This document shows positions 47,998 through 59,930 of a stretch of DNA of 64,000 nucleotides, piece by piece. The DNA is taken from positions 165,653-229,652 of the forward strand of contig JANPWX010020040.1 in NCBI GenBank assembly GCA_024734555.1, read 5' to 3'. The number at the start of each line of letters is the position of its first letter. Within the stretch, counting starts at the first letter, position 1. A program made the position numbers and the translations under genes. This stretch comes from Trochalopteron elliotii. Its lineage: Eukaryota; Chordata; Aves; Passeriformes; Leiothrichidae. The notes beneath the pieces were generated by a model. It worked only from the letters and a program-made list of their open reading frames with translations. It had not been told where the DNA came from and made no database searches.

Positions 47998-49423
47998 TGG
48001 TTTGTTTTATTTTCAAAAATAGCACAAAGATTTGATGCACCTCTCTGTTGAGTCAATTACCACAGTGGGTGGTGCATAGGTGGTGTATGCATTCCTTGGT
48101 CGTTTTTGCTTTCTGTTTATTCTGATTCCTTGAAGCAGCTCTGAGAAAGCCTCCATGCAAAACTGAAATATTTCTAAGCCATTTAGCGGCAGCTCTAAGA
48201 ACACTTGGGAGATGAAGAAATTGAAGGAAGTATCTTGTCATTTTCATTTCTTTCTTTGGTCTATTTTTTGTGGCTTGTGTGGCTGAAGACGTATGTGTGC
48301 TGGTTCTCAGTGTGAAAAGCCTTCTGCCAACAGCTTTGTCAAAGAGACCTTTTATGAATAACCTGGAAGTCCTAGAGAAGACACCACCTGTTCCAAGGGT
48401 TCATGAAGCAGAAAGCAGCACTGTTGCTGCCATTTGTTCTCAAATTATTTTATTCACAGTCTACTCTGGTGTCTTCACATGCTGCAATGGTATGGGAAGC
48501 TCTTAATCTTTCCTGTGCAAATACCACAATGAAGAATTCACACCGACTTACCTCTGGCTCTAAAAGTTATGCCTAATCTCTTCTGAGAGAACAATTTTTC
48601 CCCAGTGTCACTGCTACTTGGACTGAGGGTGTGTGTTGATGACAAGTTCAATAATCCATCTGAGATACTATGGAGATACCTGGGCATCTATTTCTTTCCA
48701 ATTCAGTCCAGTTCAGTTTAGTTCTAGCACATTTATATATCACATCAAATGTAAAGGAAAGCAAATTCATTAAAATCTTGGTGAGGAGTCATCTTTATCT
48801 TTCCAGTTGTCTGACTGTCCATGTCTAGCTGAGTCCATGAAAATGCTCAGATTGGCATTGAAAACTCTTTTGATTGCTCTGAAACAACATCATTCAGTCC
48901 AAGACAGTTAAGAAATGACTGTTACTTTTGCGTGTGTGTGTCAATGTTTTGCAACACGGATTAAAAACAAACAAAAAACCCAAGCAAACTAACCAATATA
49001 TTTCTCTTTTTCATATGCTTCCTGCAGCATGGTATGGTACCAAGGACCATTTAGCAATGAGCTGTGTGGTTTGAAAAAGGAAAATTCCCATTTTATCCAT
49101 GTAGGAAGTAGAAACCATTAACATTTGGATTTGAATGTACCCAGGCTGCTCCAGAAGCTTGGCAATCACAAATATCATGCTGCCTAGAGAATCAGAGACC
49201 ATGGAAAATAATTGGAAAGATAAGTACTTGGTTGTGTGAAAGCAACAGTGAAGAAATCTACATTAGAAGACCAGCTGTGCATTACATGTATAATACAATA
49301 CAGAATGACATAAATTACCATAGCAAACAAATGGACGCTCAAGAAGCAGCTCAAAGGGGAATGTGTGCAAAAGAAAGACTGGGGTTCCAGAGAGTTTGCT
49401 GTGGGAAATGGAAAAGTTCTTAC
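47998..49423. other. Unique sequence
   Basis: The frames are 78 codons or fewer on both strands. A short A/C patch lies at 48963-48987. Nothing was recognised. Confidence 0.6.
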
Positions 49424-49451
49424 TAAAAAAAAGAAAAAAAAAGAAAAAAAA
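49424..49451. repeat. A-rich low complexity
   Basis: A runs of 7-9 separated by single G bases. Confidence 0.88.
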
Positions 49452-49529
49452 TCATCAAATGAACAAAAAAGCCCCCAAACCAATCCCTCTAAACACATTG
49501 TTGTTGTTTTGAAATTTTCTTTATTTCAA

Positions 49530-49548
49530 CCCCCCCCTTTTTTTTTTT
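49530..49548. repeat. C8T11 homopolymer junction
   Basis: Eight C are directly followed by eleven T. A like junction lies at 54795. Confidence 0.93.
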
Positions 49549-51200
49549 AAGTCCTATATACTTTACTTCAGATTTTTCTATGATGTGGCAGATTTTTTTT
49601 TTTCCAGTACTAGAAAAAGTGTGGCATTGCTGAAGTTAATGCGTGTTACTGCTAATAGAACACGATTCTGATATTTCTGGGGGGAAAATTCCTTCTACTT
49701 TAAACTGGAGGCACTCCAAAGCTTAGAGGGACTTTTAAATTATTATTAGATTCTATCAAATCCTAAAATACAAAATAAGGATGGTTATGACACATCTTTC
49801 TGGACCACATCATTATTTTGTGAGATTTACAAAATTGCTTAAACAAATCATAAATATAATTTTATTTGACTATTTTAAAGCAGAGTAGAAACATCGTTGT
49901 ATAAAATGTATATATCTTAGACAATTAAGAGTTAGCTTTTATCAAGCTTTAAACATGAACAATGCTGTCTGCACCTTAAGTCATCGTGCCTTACAGACAG
50001 TGAACAGAATTATGTACTTCACAGGATATTTTAGAACCTTGCTTTAAAATGAAAGGAATCATACCTTGGATGTGATTACCTCTCTCCATTTACTATAGAG
50101 AAAGTATGCAGTCACCAGCTCAGATGAAAACGTCTGCTCTGTGTATATCTATTTAAAGTCCAATGAATCACACCTGAAAGTCTGAATTCACACAATTCTT
50201 AAGTCCTTTGAATTCTTTATATAAAAATACACGCTAGTGCCTTGCTGCCAGGTTTGCTGTGTGTGTTGTGCAAGGATGATTGGTATCCAATTGATTGTCC
50301 ACCTTATTCACTGGTATCATATCCTCCCTTTCTTAAGGAAAGGATGAAAAAAGGGTGAATGGCAACATTTAACAATCAATGGTCAAGATGTGCTCTCAAT
50401 GCAAGATGTAAGGACACCCTGTGCTATCCCAGATTAGCATTCTCTGTCAGCTGACAACATTGTAAATTGTGAAACATTGCCATTTGCTTGAAAGTTAGAT
50501 TAGGACTTTTGTGAATGTTTGTTTAAAGGGGATCCTGTAAACACTGTAGTAAGAGCTGGTGATAAAATATGTTTATGCAGCTTTTCAGATTTTGTATCTA
50601 ATGTTCCTTTTCATTAAACCCACATTTTCTAGCTGAGAACAGAATATAGTCTGTTGGCTAAGATTCATTTTGAAGAAGGCAAATTTGCAAACCCCTAGGA
50701 ATCCATATCATGTACCTAACTCAACAGGTAGCACAAAAAAGAAACTCCCACCCAACCAAAACCTGATAGTTTATCAGATGTAGTTTTCACAGATATTGGT
50801 CTCATTGTTATTTTTTTAATATAAATCTGTTTAAAAGTGCACTTTTTCTGTAGCTGGAAAATGGGCAAAAAACACACATACAATGTCTCATATATTAATC
50901 ATTTGAAGCAAACAGGTCAAAACTTCTCAAATCGGACTTTTCTCTCTTGTAGTTTAGCTAACAGATTGTTCTACTGCCTTTAAAAAAAGTTTTAAAGTGT
51001 ATCTGCTTGAAAATCACAATATAAATGCAAATAGACTGGTCTTGAGACCCTCTTGATTAAATAATACAGAAAAGTAGCAATAGAACATAAATGCATTTCT
51101 TTCAAACAACAGCTTTTAACTGCACTATTATTATCTTTGCAAAAAGACATGAAACAAATCCAAATCACAATTTCCAATAGCCCTGATTATACAACTCAGT
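49549..51200. other. Unique AT-rich sequence, nothing recognised
   Basis: Only a 61-codon minus-strand frame (50992-51177) is present. No repeat family was seen. Confidence 0.6.
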
Positions 51201-51280
51201 GAAAAACCAAGCAAAAAAAACCAAACAAACAAACCCAAAACAGAACAAAAACAAACAAACAAATTAATAAATAAAACCTT
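51201..51280. repeat. (AAAC)n-type A/C-rich tract
   Basis: AAAC units with longer A runs, ending in TAATAAATAAA. Confidence 0.9.
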
Positions 51281-52650
51281 TTGGAATAAATTTTCTCAAT
51301 TATCCAAAGAACAATAACTATATCCTTTATAATGATATATAGGATGGCTGTCGCTTGAGTAGTAAAAATAGTCAGTACAAGCTGACCAGGCAAAATAGAA
51401 AAAGTAGCAATCCCTAGTGACTCCTATACCTGTTTAAAAGGTGCAGGGTCACAACTAAGATCTATGGTTGTAAGATGAAAGATTTCAATTTTACAGAAAA
51501 TGGTTCTCCTGAAAAATTAAAAAGGTAGAAGTTAATTCTATCAAGAGAGATTCTAAAGTCTTTGTTGGACCCAAAAGACAAAGTTGCTAAATCTCAATTG
51601 TGTATCATACTTGTGAGAATTTATGACTTTGGATGAGCAGTTCTGTAGTCTATCAGGATGAAAGGAATAGATGGAACCAAGGCCAAATTTGTGCAAGGAA
51701 GAGGGAGGTAGTAAGGAACATTATTAAAGCAGACAGTAATGGAAATCTATGAGAATCTGAACAGTGTTACAGGTGAAATGATTAAGTTCCCTTCCAGAGT
51801 GAAACATCATTCTCTTTCCTCCTTTCAAACTGAAATGTCCATCAGGTGGGACACAGATATCAGAGTATTATCTTTCTTTCTAAGCAAAATTATGCTAAAG
51901 ACCTGAGAGAGCACCTGAAAACTAGTCCTGTAACACCTGGGTGACAGGTCAATCTGGGATGCTTTTCGGGAAAGCTGTCGTCTCAGTGATATGTCAGTAA
52001 GGAGTTCCAGCTTCCAGAATGTGCAGGGCTCAAAAAGTACTGGCTCTCATCTCTAGCAAAATTATTCATTGTCTCTTTGCTCAGTGACAGCCTTAGCCAA
52101 CCAGCCATCCATCAACATGTGGCTACCCATATGTCTTTCTGCATAGCTTTTCCTACATAAATAGCTATATTTGAGATGGAGAGTAGACAGACATCTGTGT
52201 GAGAGCAAGGGTCAGCAGCTGGACTGCTTTTGTATGTTTATGCAGATGTTTCCCTATTCTTCCATATCTACAAGCTTCTCTGACTATTTGATTGACCTTT
52301 ATGGTCACTGAATATTCATTTTACTAGAACTTCAGTGACATTTTAGACAGTTTGGATATCCAGAATACAACATACAACCTACAGTCCACTTGTTACATTT
52401 TGAAGATGCAGCTGAAGCATTATAGTATAAAAAATAGCATTGTAAGAAAATAAGTTAGGGAGTCTTTTTTTTTTTTTTTTTTAGATTTTGGTTTGGGGTT
52501 TTTTAGTTATTTTCCTTGTAACTTTCAAAATCTTTCTCTCTAAGGAAGTATGTTCATGAACTACTTATTTTTGAGTGTTATCATGATTTGCATGATTAAT
52601 TATTGGGAAAGCCATTTACCTGTAAGAAGATAATAAGCAAGTAATATTGC
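51281..52650. other. Unique sequence with an 18-nt T run
   Basis: The T run is at 52465-52482 and is followed by TTTGG steps. No frame of note was found. Confidence 0.6.
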
Positions 52651-53251
52651 CACTGTATGTTTGGAAACAAACAGTGTCTATTTCACCTATTGCATTGATT
52701 TTGGTTGGGATAAAGTTGATTGTCTCCATAGCTCCTTTTATGGGCTTATGCCTTGTATTTGTGATGGAAACTGTTGTTGACAGAGAAGTTTTATTTATTG
52801 AGGAACAGAGCTTAGGCAGCAGAAAGGTATTTTCTGCCCTCGTTAATTAGGGTGGGGTTGCTCAAGGAGCCTTGAGGTGACACACAGGGGACAGCTGACA
52901 ACCCAAATGTCCCCAGGGTTGTTTCCTAACCTATGGTGTCATGCTCAGCAATAATGGCTGGTGGTAATGGGAAGAAGGTAGGGACATCCAGAGTGATACC
53001 ACTCATCCTCCTCAATTCCATGTGATGAATTTCTGGCATTCTGGGGATTGCCAAACACCTACTTGCTGATGGGAAGTAGTGACTGGATTCCTTTCCTTGC
53101 TTTCCTTGCACACATATTTTTTTTTGATTTTAAACTCTCTGTATCACAACCCATGAGTTTTCTCACTGCTCCCCTCCCAATATTCTCCCTCATCCCATGA
53201 GGTGGAGTGATTGACCAGCTGTGTGGCTCCTTCCAGAGTTAAACCACAGCA
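52650..53251 (+). mobile_element. LTR of a songbird ERV family, plus strand
   Basis: The sequence follows a songbird LTR I remember well. In order it has 'GGTTGGGATAAAGTTGA', 'GTGATGGAAACTGTTG', 'GGGGACAGCTGACAACCCAA', 'GTCATGCTCAGCA', 'GATGGGAAGTAGTGACTGG', 'CAACCCATGAGTTTTCTCAC' and 'GAGTTAAACCACAGCA' at the end. The region equal to the TATA box (CAGCATATAAAG in that family) reads CAGCAATAATGG and has decayed. The left edge is approximate: no clear TG start was settled, although CCTGT at 52619-52623 and 53252-53256 might be a target duplication. No internal proviral part is seen. Confidence 0.82.
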
Positions 53252-53256
53252 CCTGT

Positions 53257-54204
53257 TCTAAATCTGGTAAGAAGGAACAGCAAGGATAGAGGCATTAGGT
53301 TTTTTTACCTCAATAATTTCCAGAAACCACTACCCCAAACCTCTTTTAAGTAGCTGGTAGTCAGCTTGGAGTCAAACAAGCTTGTTTTCTCTAGACAAAA
53401 CAATGCAGAAAAGTTCATACCAATAAAATTAAATATTCTGTCTGATACTGTCATCAAGGATAGTGTGACAAGTGTCCTAACTTTTCATTTTTAGCCTGCC
53501 AACCTGCAAATACTCAGTAAGTGTCATCAGGCTACAATTTAACAACAAATGTATGTTTCTCTGGTGTGAAGCTCACTGGGGACCCAATAGGGTGACAATG
53601 ACTGAAACCTGTCTGAACAATATGTCTACAAGCAGTACCCAGAGCTGAGCACCAGATGCCTCTGTCAGCTTTAGAAACCCCTGCATCATTCCCATGTTAA
53701 CCTTACTACCCTATGGAATAACTACTTAGTGTACTAAATCTGCTAAGCAAGGACTTTGCAATTCCAATCCAATAGAAATGAATAAATATCTGACTGCTAA
53801 ATGAATAGTCTCTCATATATTAATCCAGTAAGCCAAAAAAAGTCATTATAATGTATGCATTTAAATTATAATATACAAATATACAAAAGGGAAGATAGAC
53901 AGCCATTGAGACCACAGAATTGATTACCTGGTTAACAAGTAGAATATTTATAGGTCATTATTCATATTAATACTAATAGTGCTTTTGTGCTGCTTTCCTC
54001 CATTCTATTGTAAGACACAACAAAGTCAGTGGCTTCATTTCCTTTCAATAACCCACCCTCTACCTCAAATTTACCCTTGCATCCACCATTTTGCTTTCTC
54101 CTGAATAACCTTGCCTAATACAGTTTCAATTTAAAAAGTAAGTGTTAAGCTGGGAAATGGATAAAAGAGAAAACCACTACATATAAGCATGAAAGTTCAC
54201 TGTG
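53257..54204. other. Unique sequence, nothing recognised
   Basis: No open frame of 60 codons or more and no repeat family. Confidence 0.6.
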
Positions 54205-54370
54205 CATTATTAACAGTCATAATAGTACTTTGCATTTAATTCCCTTCCTGTAAGGGGATTAAAACATTTCTAATTATTAATCAGTATTAAACAGTTTATA
54301 ATTACCTCTGCAAGAAGGTAATTATTAATACATCCATTTTGCAGATAATCTAAACCACAAAATAACTCTG
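54205..54370 (-). mobile_element. MIR/CORE-SINE-like element, minus orientation
   Basis: Reading the strand shown, ATTATTAACAGTCATAATAG and TACTTTGCATTTAATTCCC equal the reverse complement of the sauropsid MIR tail. After a middle part come TTACCTCTGCAAGAAGG, TAATTATTAATACATCC and ATTTTGCAGAT, equal to the core part 'ATCTGTAAAATGGGGATAATTA...CCTACCTC'. It is strongly diverged. Confidence 0.65.
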
Positions 54371-54605
54371 CAATTTTGCCAAAATGGTACAAAAAAAGGA
54401 GCCAAGAAGAAAAAGAAGAAGAAAGGTTACGTGTCCTGTCCCTTGTTCTTGTTCTTACTTATGTAGTAACACACTGTTCTTGGAAAGAGAGATTCTGCCT
54501 ACAGAATGCCAGGCACTAAAATGGAGGAAACTGTTATGAAAATCATGTCAGTTAAACTATGAAAATATGACCTCACATAGTACAAAAATAAAGAAACTAA
54601 ATACG

Positions 54606-54702
54606 CCCCCCAAAACAAAACAGAACAAAACAAAACAAAACAAAAAACAAAACAAAACAAATCAAACCCAAAAAACCCAAACCAAACAAATAAACAAAAC
54701 CC
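54606..54702. repeat. (AAAAC)n pentanucleotide tract
   Basis: After a C run come about ten AAAAC units with AACAG and AATC variants, then AAACCC steps. The aromatic-rich minus-strand frame here is a repeat product. Confidence 0.93.
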
Positions 54703-54794
54703 TACCTCACACATCTGTATAGACATTTCTGCTAGCAATAGTTGTTATGTTTATTGGAAAAAAGAAACAAACAAAAACCGCCAAAACAATTAAA

Positions 54795-54815
54795 CCCCCC
54801 CCCCCCTTTTTTTTT
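54795..54815. repeat. C12T9 homopolymer junction
   Basis: Twelve C are directly followed by nine T. Confidence 0.93.
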
Positions 54816-55196
54816 AATGCTAAGGAGTTGTAAGTGCCATAATTCAATATAGGCTTTTTGGTTTGTTTCTTTTTTTAACATATTTTATTTAATGTAACAT
54901 AGTATATATCCTAATGACGCACAAATCAGCACCTAACTATAAATTCCTCTACTGAAACTTCCTCCTGCTAAGTATTAGTTTTAATGTGTTGGCTCCAACA
55001 GTTCCTGTATACATATTGGTGCTAAAATCATAATTTCTACTGATGTACTTGCATCTGAGAACTACATTTAGTTCAGGTGTCATGTTTCCCACTTGGTCTC
55101 TCATAGATGAAGGAACTAAGGACTCAAATCCGTTACCTTAATACCTCCATCATTCTTTTAATTTCTGAGAACACACCAAGAAATGAAAATTTAAAA
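54816..55196. other. Unique sequence
   Basis: Nothing was recognised between the C/T junction and the AAG array. Confidence 0.6.
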
Positions 55197-55203
55197 TAAA
55201 AAA

Positions 55204-55373
55204 TTAGAAAGAAAAAAAAGAAAAAAAAATAAAGAAAAAGAAGAAGAAGAAGAAGAAGAAGAAGAAGAAGAAAAAGAAAAAGAAAAAGAAAAAGAAAAAG
55301 AAAAAGAAAAAGAAAAAGAAAAAGAAAAAGAAAAAGAAAAAGAAAAAGAAAAAGAGAAAAAGAAAAAGAAAAA
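55204..55373. repeat. (GAA)n then (AAAAAG)n microsatellite
   Basis: About eleven GAA units (55239-55271) pass directly into about seventeen AAAAAG hexamers with one AAAGAG variant. The minus-strand phenylalanine and serine frame of 73 codons is a repeat product. Confidence 0.97.
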
Positions 55374-55621
55374 CATTGAAAGAAAATTTACAGTATTAGA
55401 GGAAAGAAACATTCTATTAATAAATTGGATGTCTGTCTAAAGGAATTCTACAATTCTGTACAGATTCACCACTAGTTATGTGGTGAATAAGTCAGTTTTC
55501 TGACCTTATTTCTTCCTGAGTGATGTGGAAAATTACACTACATTCTTTCACCTGAATGTTATGACCTTTAAGTCCTGATTTTTGAAAGACTATTGGAGAT
55601 TAATTGAAACAAAGTAACACC

Positions 55622-56005
55622 TCCTAGGAGGAGTGGCTGAGGGAGCTGAGAGTGTTTAACCTGGGGAAAAGGAGGCTCCTTCTCACTGTTTAAAACTCCA
55701 TGAAAGGGGGGTACAGCCATCTGGGTGTTGGTCTTTTCTCACATATAACAAAAGGTAGGATGAAAGGAAATGGCCCTAGCTTACAGCAGGAGAGGTTTAT
55801 GTTGGGTATTAGGTAAAAATTCTTCACTGGAAGGGTGGTCAGGTATTGGAATAGGCTGACCAGGAAGGCAATGGAGTCACCATCCCTGGAGGTGGAGATG
55901 TGGCACTTGTGTACATGTTTTAGTGTAGGATTGGGTAGTGCTGGATTACTGGTTGGACTTAATGATCCTAATGTTTTTTTTCTAACCTAAGCAATCCTAT
56001 AACAT
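55622..56005 (+). mobile_element. CR1 LINE fragment, 3' end, plus strand
   Basis: GGCTGAGGGAGCTGAGAG, GTTTAACCTGGGGAAAAGG, TGAAAGGAAATGGCCCTAG, TATTGGAATAGGCTGACC, GAGTCACCATCCCTGGAGG and GGTTGGACTTAATGATCC follow the avian CR1 3' end in order. It closes with 'TCTAACCTAAGCAATCCTAT', near the conserved 'CCTAAACGATTCTATGATTC' terminus. The copy is 5'-truncated at about 380 bp and carries no intact coding frame. Confidence 0.94.
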
Positions 56006-56009
56006 ACTT

Positions 56010-58277
56010 GCTTAAATATACACATCATCCCCATGCTAAGTAACTATCACGTCAGTGAATGTTGGTTTGAGACTCACAAATCTCTCAGCAATTATTTATT
56101 CTCTTTATTATTGCGCTGAGTACTCTGCAAGTAAAGTCACAGTGCCTACAAAGCTGAATTGGAGAAAAAAGGAATCCTAAATATCCAGGAAAGTGCAAAA
56201 GGATATTTTGTGGTGTTCCTGGTGTGCAAGGTTAATGTTATTTTCAAAAAGTTAAGGCAAGCAATATAATTTTTTTTTAATGGAGTCTCTCATATCTCAT
56301 TAACAATATCATATCCTATTAGCACATTAGCAACATTCCTTTGTATTACATTAGCATTCATATCATATCCTAATATATTGTTGCTAATACTATGTTACAG
56401 TCGTATCATATTAGTGACTTTCATATCAGATTACTGAGAGAGGATACTAATAAGACATTCTGATTCAATTAGTAAGGTAAGAGAATTCCCTTCTTTTCAA
56501 GTCACTTCCAGTTTTGCTCCTAAATATAGCTGATGATATCCATCAGTGGAGTAATCCTTTCACCATCCCAAAAAACTTTGCTCTTCAGAAGCCATGTCTG
56601 TAGAAAGAATGAATTGGAAATTGAGTCCTGTGTTCCTATCTTGCTAAACTCTGTGATCTTTCCAATTCCAGGGATGCTGAAAGGAAGAGAAAGCTCTCTC
56701 ATTAGGTACAGCCCTACTGCCTTAGTTGACATGTGGTGATGTTTCCTGGGGTGTGTGTTGTGAAGCAGAAACCAGCACTTTGCAGGACCAGGCATTCAGA
56801 CGGTGTGTTACAATGAGAATAGAAATACAATTTTATTTATTTTAGATTTCCTTCTCACTTGAAAAAACCTATTTAAGAAACTTTTGCTGAAGAATGTGAT
56901 GAATTATATTAATCTAAATTTTGAGAGCTTGAAAATAGTTAGCCTTTATAAGTACTGATAGGCTCTCAGTATTAGTGTGCAATGCACAGCAATTTAGACC
57001 AAAACCTGCCCAGAAATGCAGTTTGAAGAGGAGGAATGTGCTTTGGTAAAAAGCATATACCTAGGACTCAAGTAGATGAATGGAATCCAAGATGTAAGAT
57101 TGCTAACTTTGTTATTACCTTCAGCTTACCTGTGTTCACCACAGGCATTAATTTACCGTAAGTGAAGTGGGACTTTGGAAACTGCTTCTTCTCCACCTTT
57201 CCCCATTAGCTGGCCATTACAGTAAGTGACTTCAGCATTATGATACTGGAATAGTTATGTGCCTGCACAGAACTCTTCCACTTTAACCATGGCAGTTGCC
57301 AGTCTGTTAGCTTCTACTTTGCCCTTTCTATAAAGCACTAAAAAAAGCAACAAAAAAAAGCCTCTACAAGGAGGCTGACTTTCCCCCACAGCACAGCAAT
57401 TTCCACAGACCAAAGTGATGTATTGAAACAAAAGTATTCCCCAAGTGTCTGTTCAACTGCAGGGATGTACCTACTCTTCTTGCTAGCTGGAAGTCACGGT
57501 TGTGTGCTGCATTTTCCCACTTTTGAAGGCTTTCCATCAAGGACCAAGTCCATGGGCATCAGCTGTGACATATCTGGCACTCCGTAAGAAGATACTATAA
57601 ACTGACCATATCTTTCATGTCATCTATGAAGTAGATGATGATTTACAGCATCTCCCTCTCTCAAAGCAACAATGTATGAAAGAAATTTTAGCTACCTTTC
57701 ACGTGAATATACATGCCCATGCTGATTGTTAACTCCATGAAGTGAATTACACAAACAGTGTATACTAACAAACTGAGTAGTAGCTCCATTTAAGTTTTCC
57801 CAAATTAAAGTTATAGTCATTAAATGACATTCAGATCTTTTCCTGAAGCAATGTGGCATCACCATTGCTCCAGCAATAAGCTCTTGGCAAAGACATTGTA
57901 GGTCATGAATGGAAGTTATCTGAGTCTTATCTCTTGCTAGCTGGATTCTCTACATAATACAGCCAGGAGCACAACATTCACTGTATTTGATCATACAAAG
58001 ATAATACAATTGGACTCAAGCTTTTTTTAATATTAGTGGTATTATATATTGTTTAAGTTAGACTTGAAAATTTCAATTTAAAGTTACGGTTGGTACTGCT
58101 AATAACACTGCTGTTATAACTATTTGTTCTATGATTCCTTCACCCAATTTCATTGTGTCTGTGATTCTTCAGATTGCCTGCATAGTCCACTGGACAACTG
58201 GCCAACTTCTTGCAAAACAGACATGTTTCAGGTCCACCTTCTTTCAGCTGAGGTTTACCATCTTAGAGTTGCATACA
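56010..58277. other. Unique AT-rich sequence
   Basis: A loosely repeated ATATCATATCC motif lies at 56304-56437. The 91-codon minus-strand frame (56520-56795) overlaps a 68-codon plus frame, and neither is recognised. The part from 56800 to 58277 shows nothing but short A runs. Confidence 0.55.
56304..56437. repeat. Diverged direct and inverted repeats around ATATCATATCC
   Basis: ATATCATATCCTATTAG near 56306 and ATATCATATCCTAATA near 56360 are direct copies, and a weaker CATATCAGATTA lies near 56423. ATTAGCAACA at 56326-56335 is the exact reverse complement of TGTTGCTAAT at 56379-56388. Confidence 0.6.
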
Positions 58278-58334
58278 TCTCCTCTCCTCTCCTCTCCTCT
58301 CCTCTCCTCTCCTCTCCTCTCCTCTCCTCTCCTC
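58278..58334. repeat. (CTCCT)n pentanucleotide array, left part
   Basis: About eleven CTCCT units, then 15 non-repeat bases (GCTGTTACATGTTCG) up to the gap. Confidence 0.96.
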
Positions 58335-58349
58335 GCTGTTACATGTTCG

Positions 58350-58707
58350 NNNNNNNNNNNNNNNNNNNNNNNNNNNNNNNNNNNNNNNNNNNNNNNNNNN
58401 NNNNNNNNNNNNNNNNNNNNNNNNNNNNNNNNNNNNNNNNNNNNNNNNNNNNNNNNNNNNNNNNNNNNNNNNNNNNNNNNNNNNNNNNNNNNNNNNNNNN
58501 NNNNNNNNNNNNNNNNNNNNNNNNNNNNNNNNNNNNNNNNNNNNNNNNNNNNNNNNNNNNNNNNNNNNNNNNNNNNNNNNNNNNNNNNNNNNNNNNNNNN
58601 NNNNNNNNNNNNNNNNNNNNNNNNNNNNNNNNNNNNNNNNNNNNNNNNNNNNNNNNNNNNNNNNNNNNNNNNNNNNNNNNNNNNNNNNNNNNNNNNNNNN
58701 NNNNNNN
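58350..58707. other. Assembly gap (358 N)
   Basis: The gap lies between two parts of one CTCCT array, with non-repeat bases on its left edge. Confidence 0.99.
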
Positions 58708-58738
58708 CTCTCCTCTCCTCTCCTCTCCTCTCCTCTCC
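58708..58738. repeat. (CTCCT)n pentanucleotide array, right part
   Basis: About six units in the same orientation as the left part, followed by CCGAGG and a T run. Confidence 0.95.
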
Positions 58739-59851
58739 CGAGGTTTTTTTTTTTGCTCTGTGCTCTCCATTGCCTAAGTCAAATACTTAAAGTGTTATTA
58801 GTGAAGCTAAATTCTCCCAACTTGAAAAATAATATTTTTTTTTTTTATTCAATACCTTTTCAGTTACTAAATATACGGCACAAAAAAGAAAGAAAATTGT
58901 TTAATTGTTTAATTTGTGTCCACTTTTCTGATCGGCAGACTCCTACCTACAGACAGTGCACTGCAATATCCTGCATTCACAATTAAGGCAGGGTAAAGAG
59001 TCACTTGGGTCAGGTTTTGGAGCTCAGTTTAAGCATCTATATCTGTGAGAGGATGTCTTCCCAAAGGACCAAATAAAAAAAAAAAATAGATTTCATCTAT
59101 TTTCCTTTGGGTGGGCATTATTAATGAGAAATAGATTTAGTTTTGGTTTTTTTTAATCAGACATTGCATTGTTACCTATCAACAAGTACAGTATACCTGC
59201 AAAATATTATAAATTGCGAAAGCTGCAAATTATCTGTATCATCAAAGCTTTATCCTAAAAATATTGCAAAACTGCTATGGGTTTACTGAGCACTTAAAAA
59301 TTATTGTGAGTTCTTACTACTTACATAATTATGTAGTGATGAACAGGAAAAAAGCATGCAAGTCCAATAAATGAACTCTATACAATATATTTTCAGTTTT
59401 GGAAGTGTTAATGTAAGCAAAAGCAGAACTTATGACTGTCACAGAAGATCACAAAACAATCAGAGATATTGCTCTCTATTTGAATGAATATTCATGAAAA
59501 AACCCCATTATTTGCATATCCATAGTAATTATAGTCTTCTAAAGTTAAATTTTCCCCAAAAGACTTATTGGAGGGTGGAGGATAATTTCCTTATAGTATA
59601 AAATGTTATAGACTTAGGTTAGATAACTGCCCTAATTTCAGCTATCCATTGGTGGCTATAATCCCATGGAGAAGTTGGTAATGAGTAAATTTGTTAATTC
59701 CTTCTACAAACAGACTCCATTTGCATTAAGAACTGATGTCTGGAATCCTTTAGCATTGCAAGTATTATATCAATGCCATTATTAGCTACTAAGAGATGTA
59801 GCCAACCAAGTAAGCTAGAAGTAATGTTTAGAACATGTTTCAAAAGACAAA
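58739..59851. other. Unique AT-rich sequence
   Basis: A T run of 12 lies near 58835 and an A run near 59069. A 77-codon plus-strand frame near 58753 is unremarkable. Confidence 0.6.
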
Positions 59852-59930
59852 AATAATATATTATTTTATTATTATTATAATTATTATTATAATTATTTAT
59901 TATTATAATAAATATTATTATTTTAATTTA
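59852..59930. repeat. (TTA)n/(ATA)n AT-rich microsatellite
   Basis: TTA and ATA triplets with AATT interruptions and no G or C. The isoleucine and tyrosine-rich frame here is a repeat product. Confidence 0.93.

Noticed and set aside
54601..54702. Poly(A)-tail remnant of a processed pseudogene
   Set aside because: The tract is an AAAAC repeat, and no gene-like sequence lies on either side.
55191..55412. Phenylalanine/serine-rich 73-codon frame
   Set aside because: It is the reverse-strand translation of the GAA and AAAAAG microsatellites.
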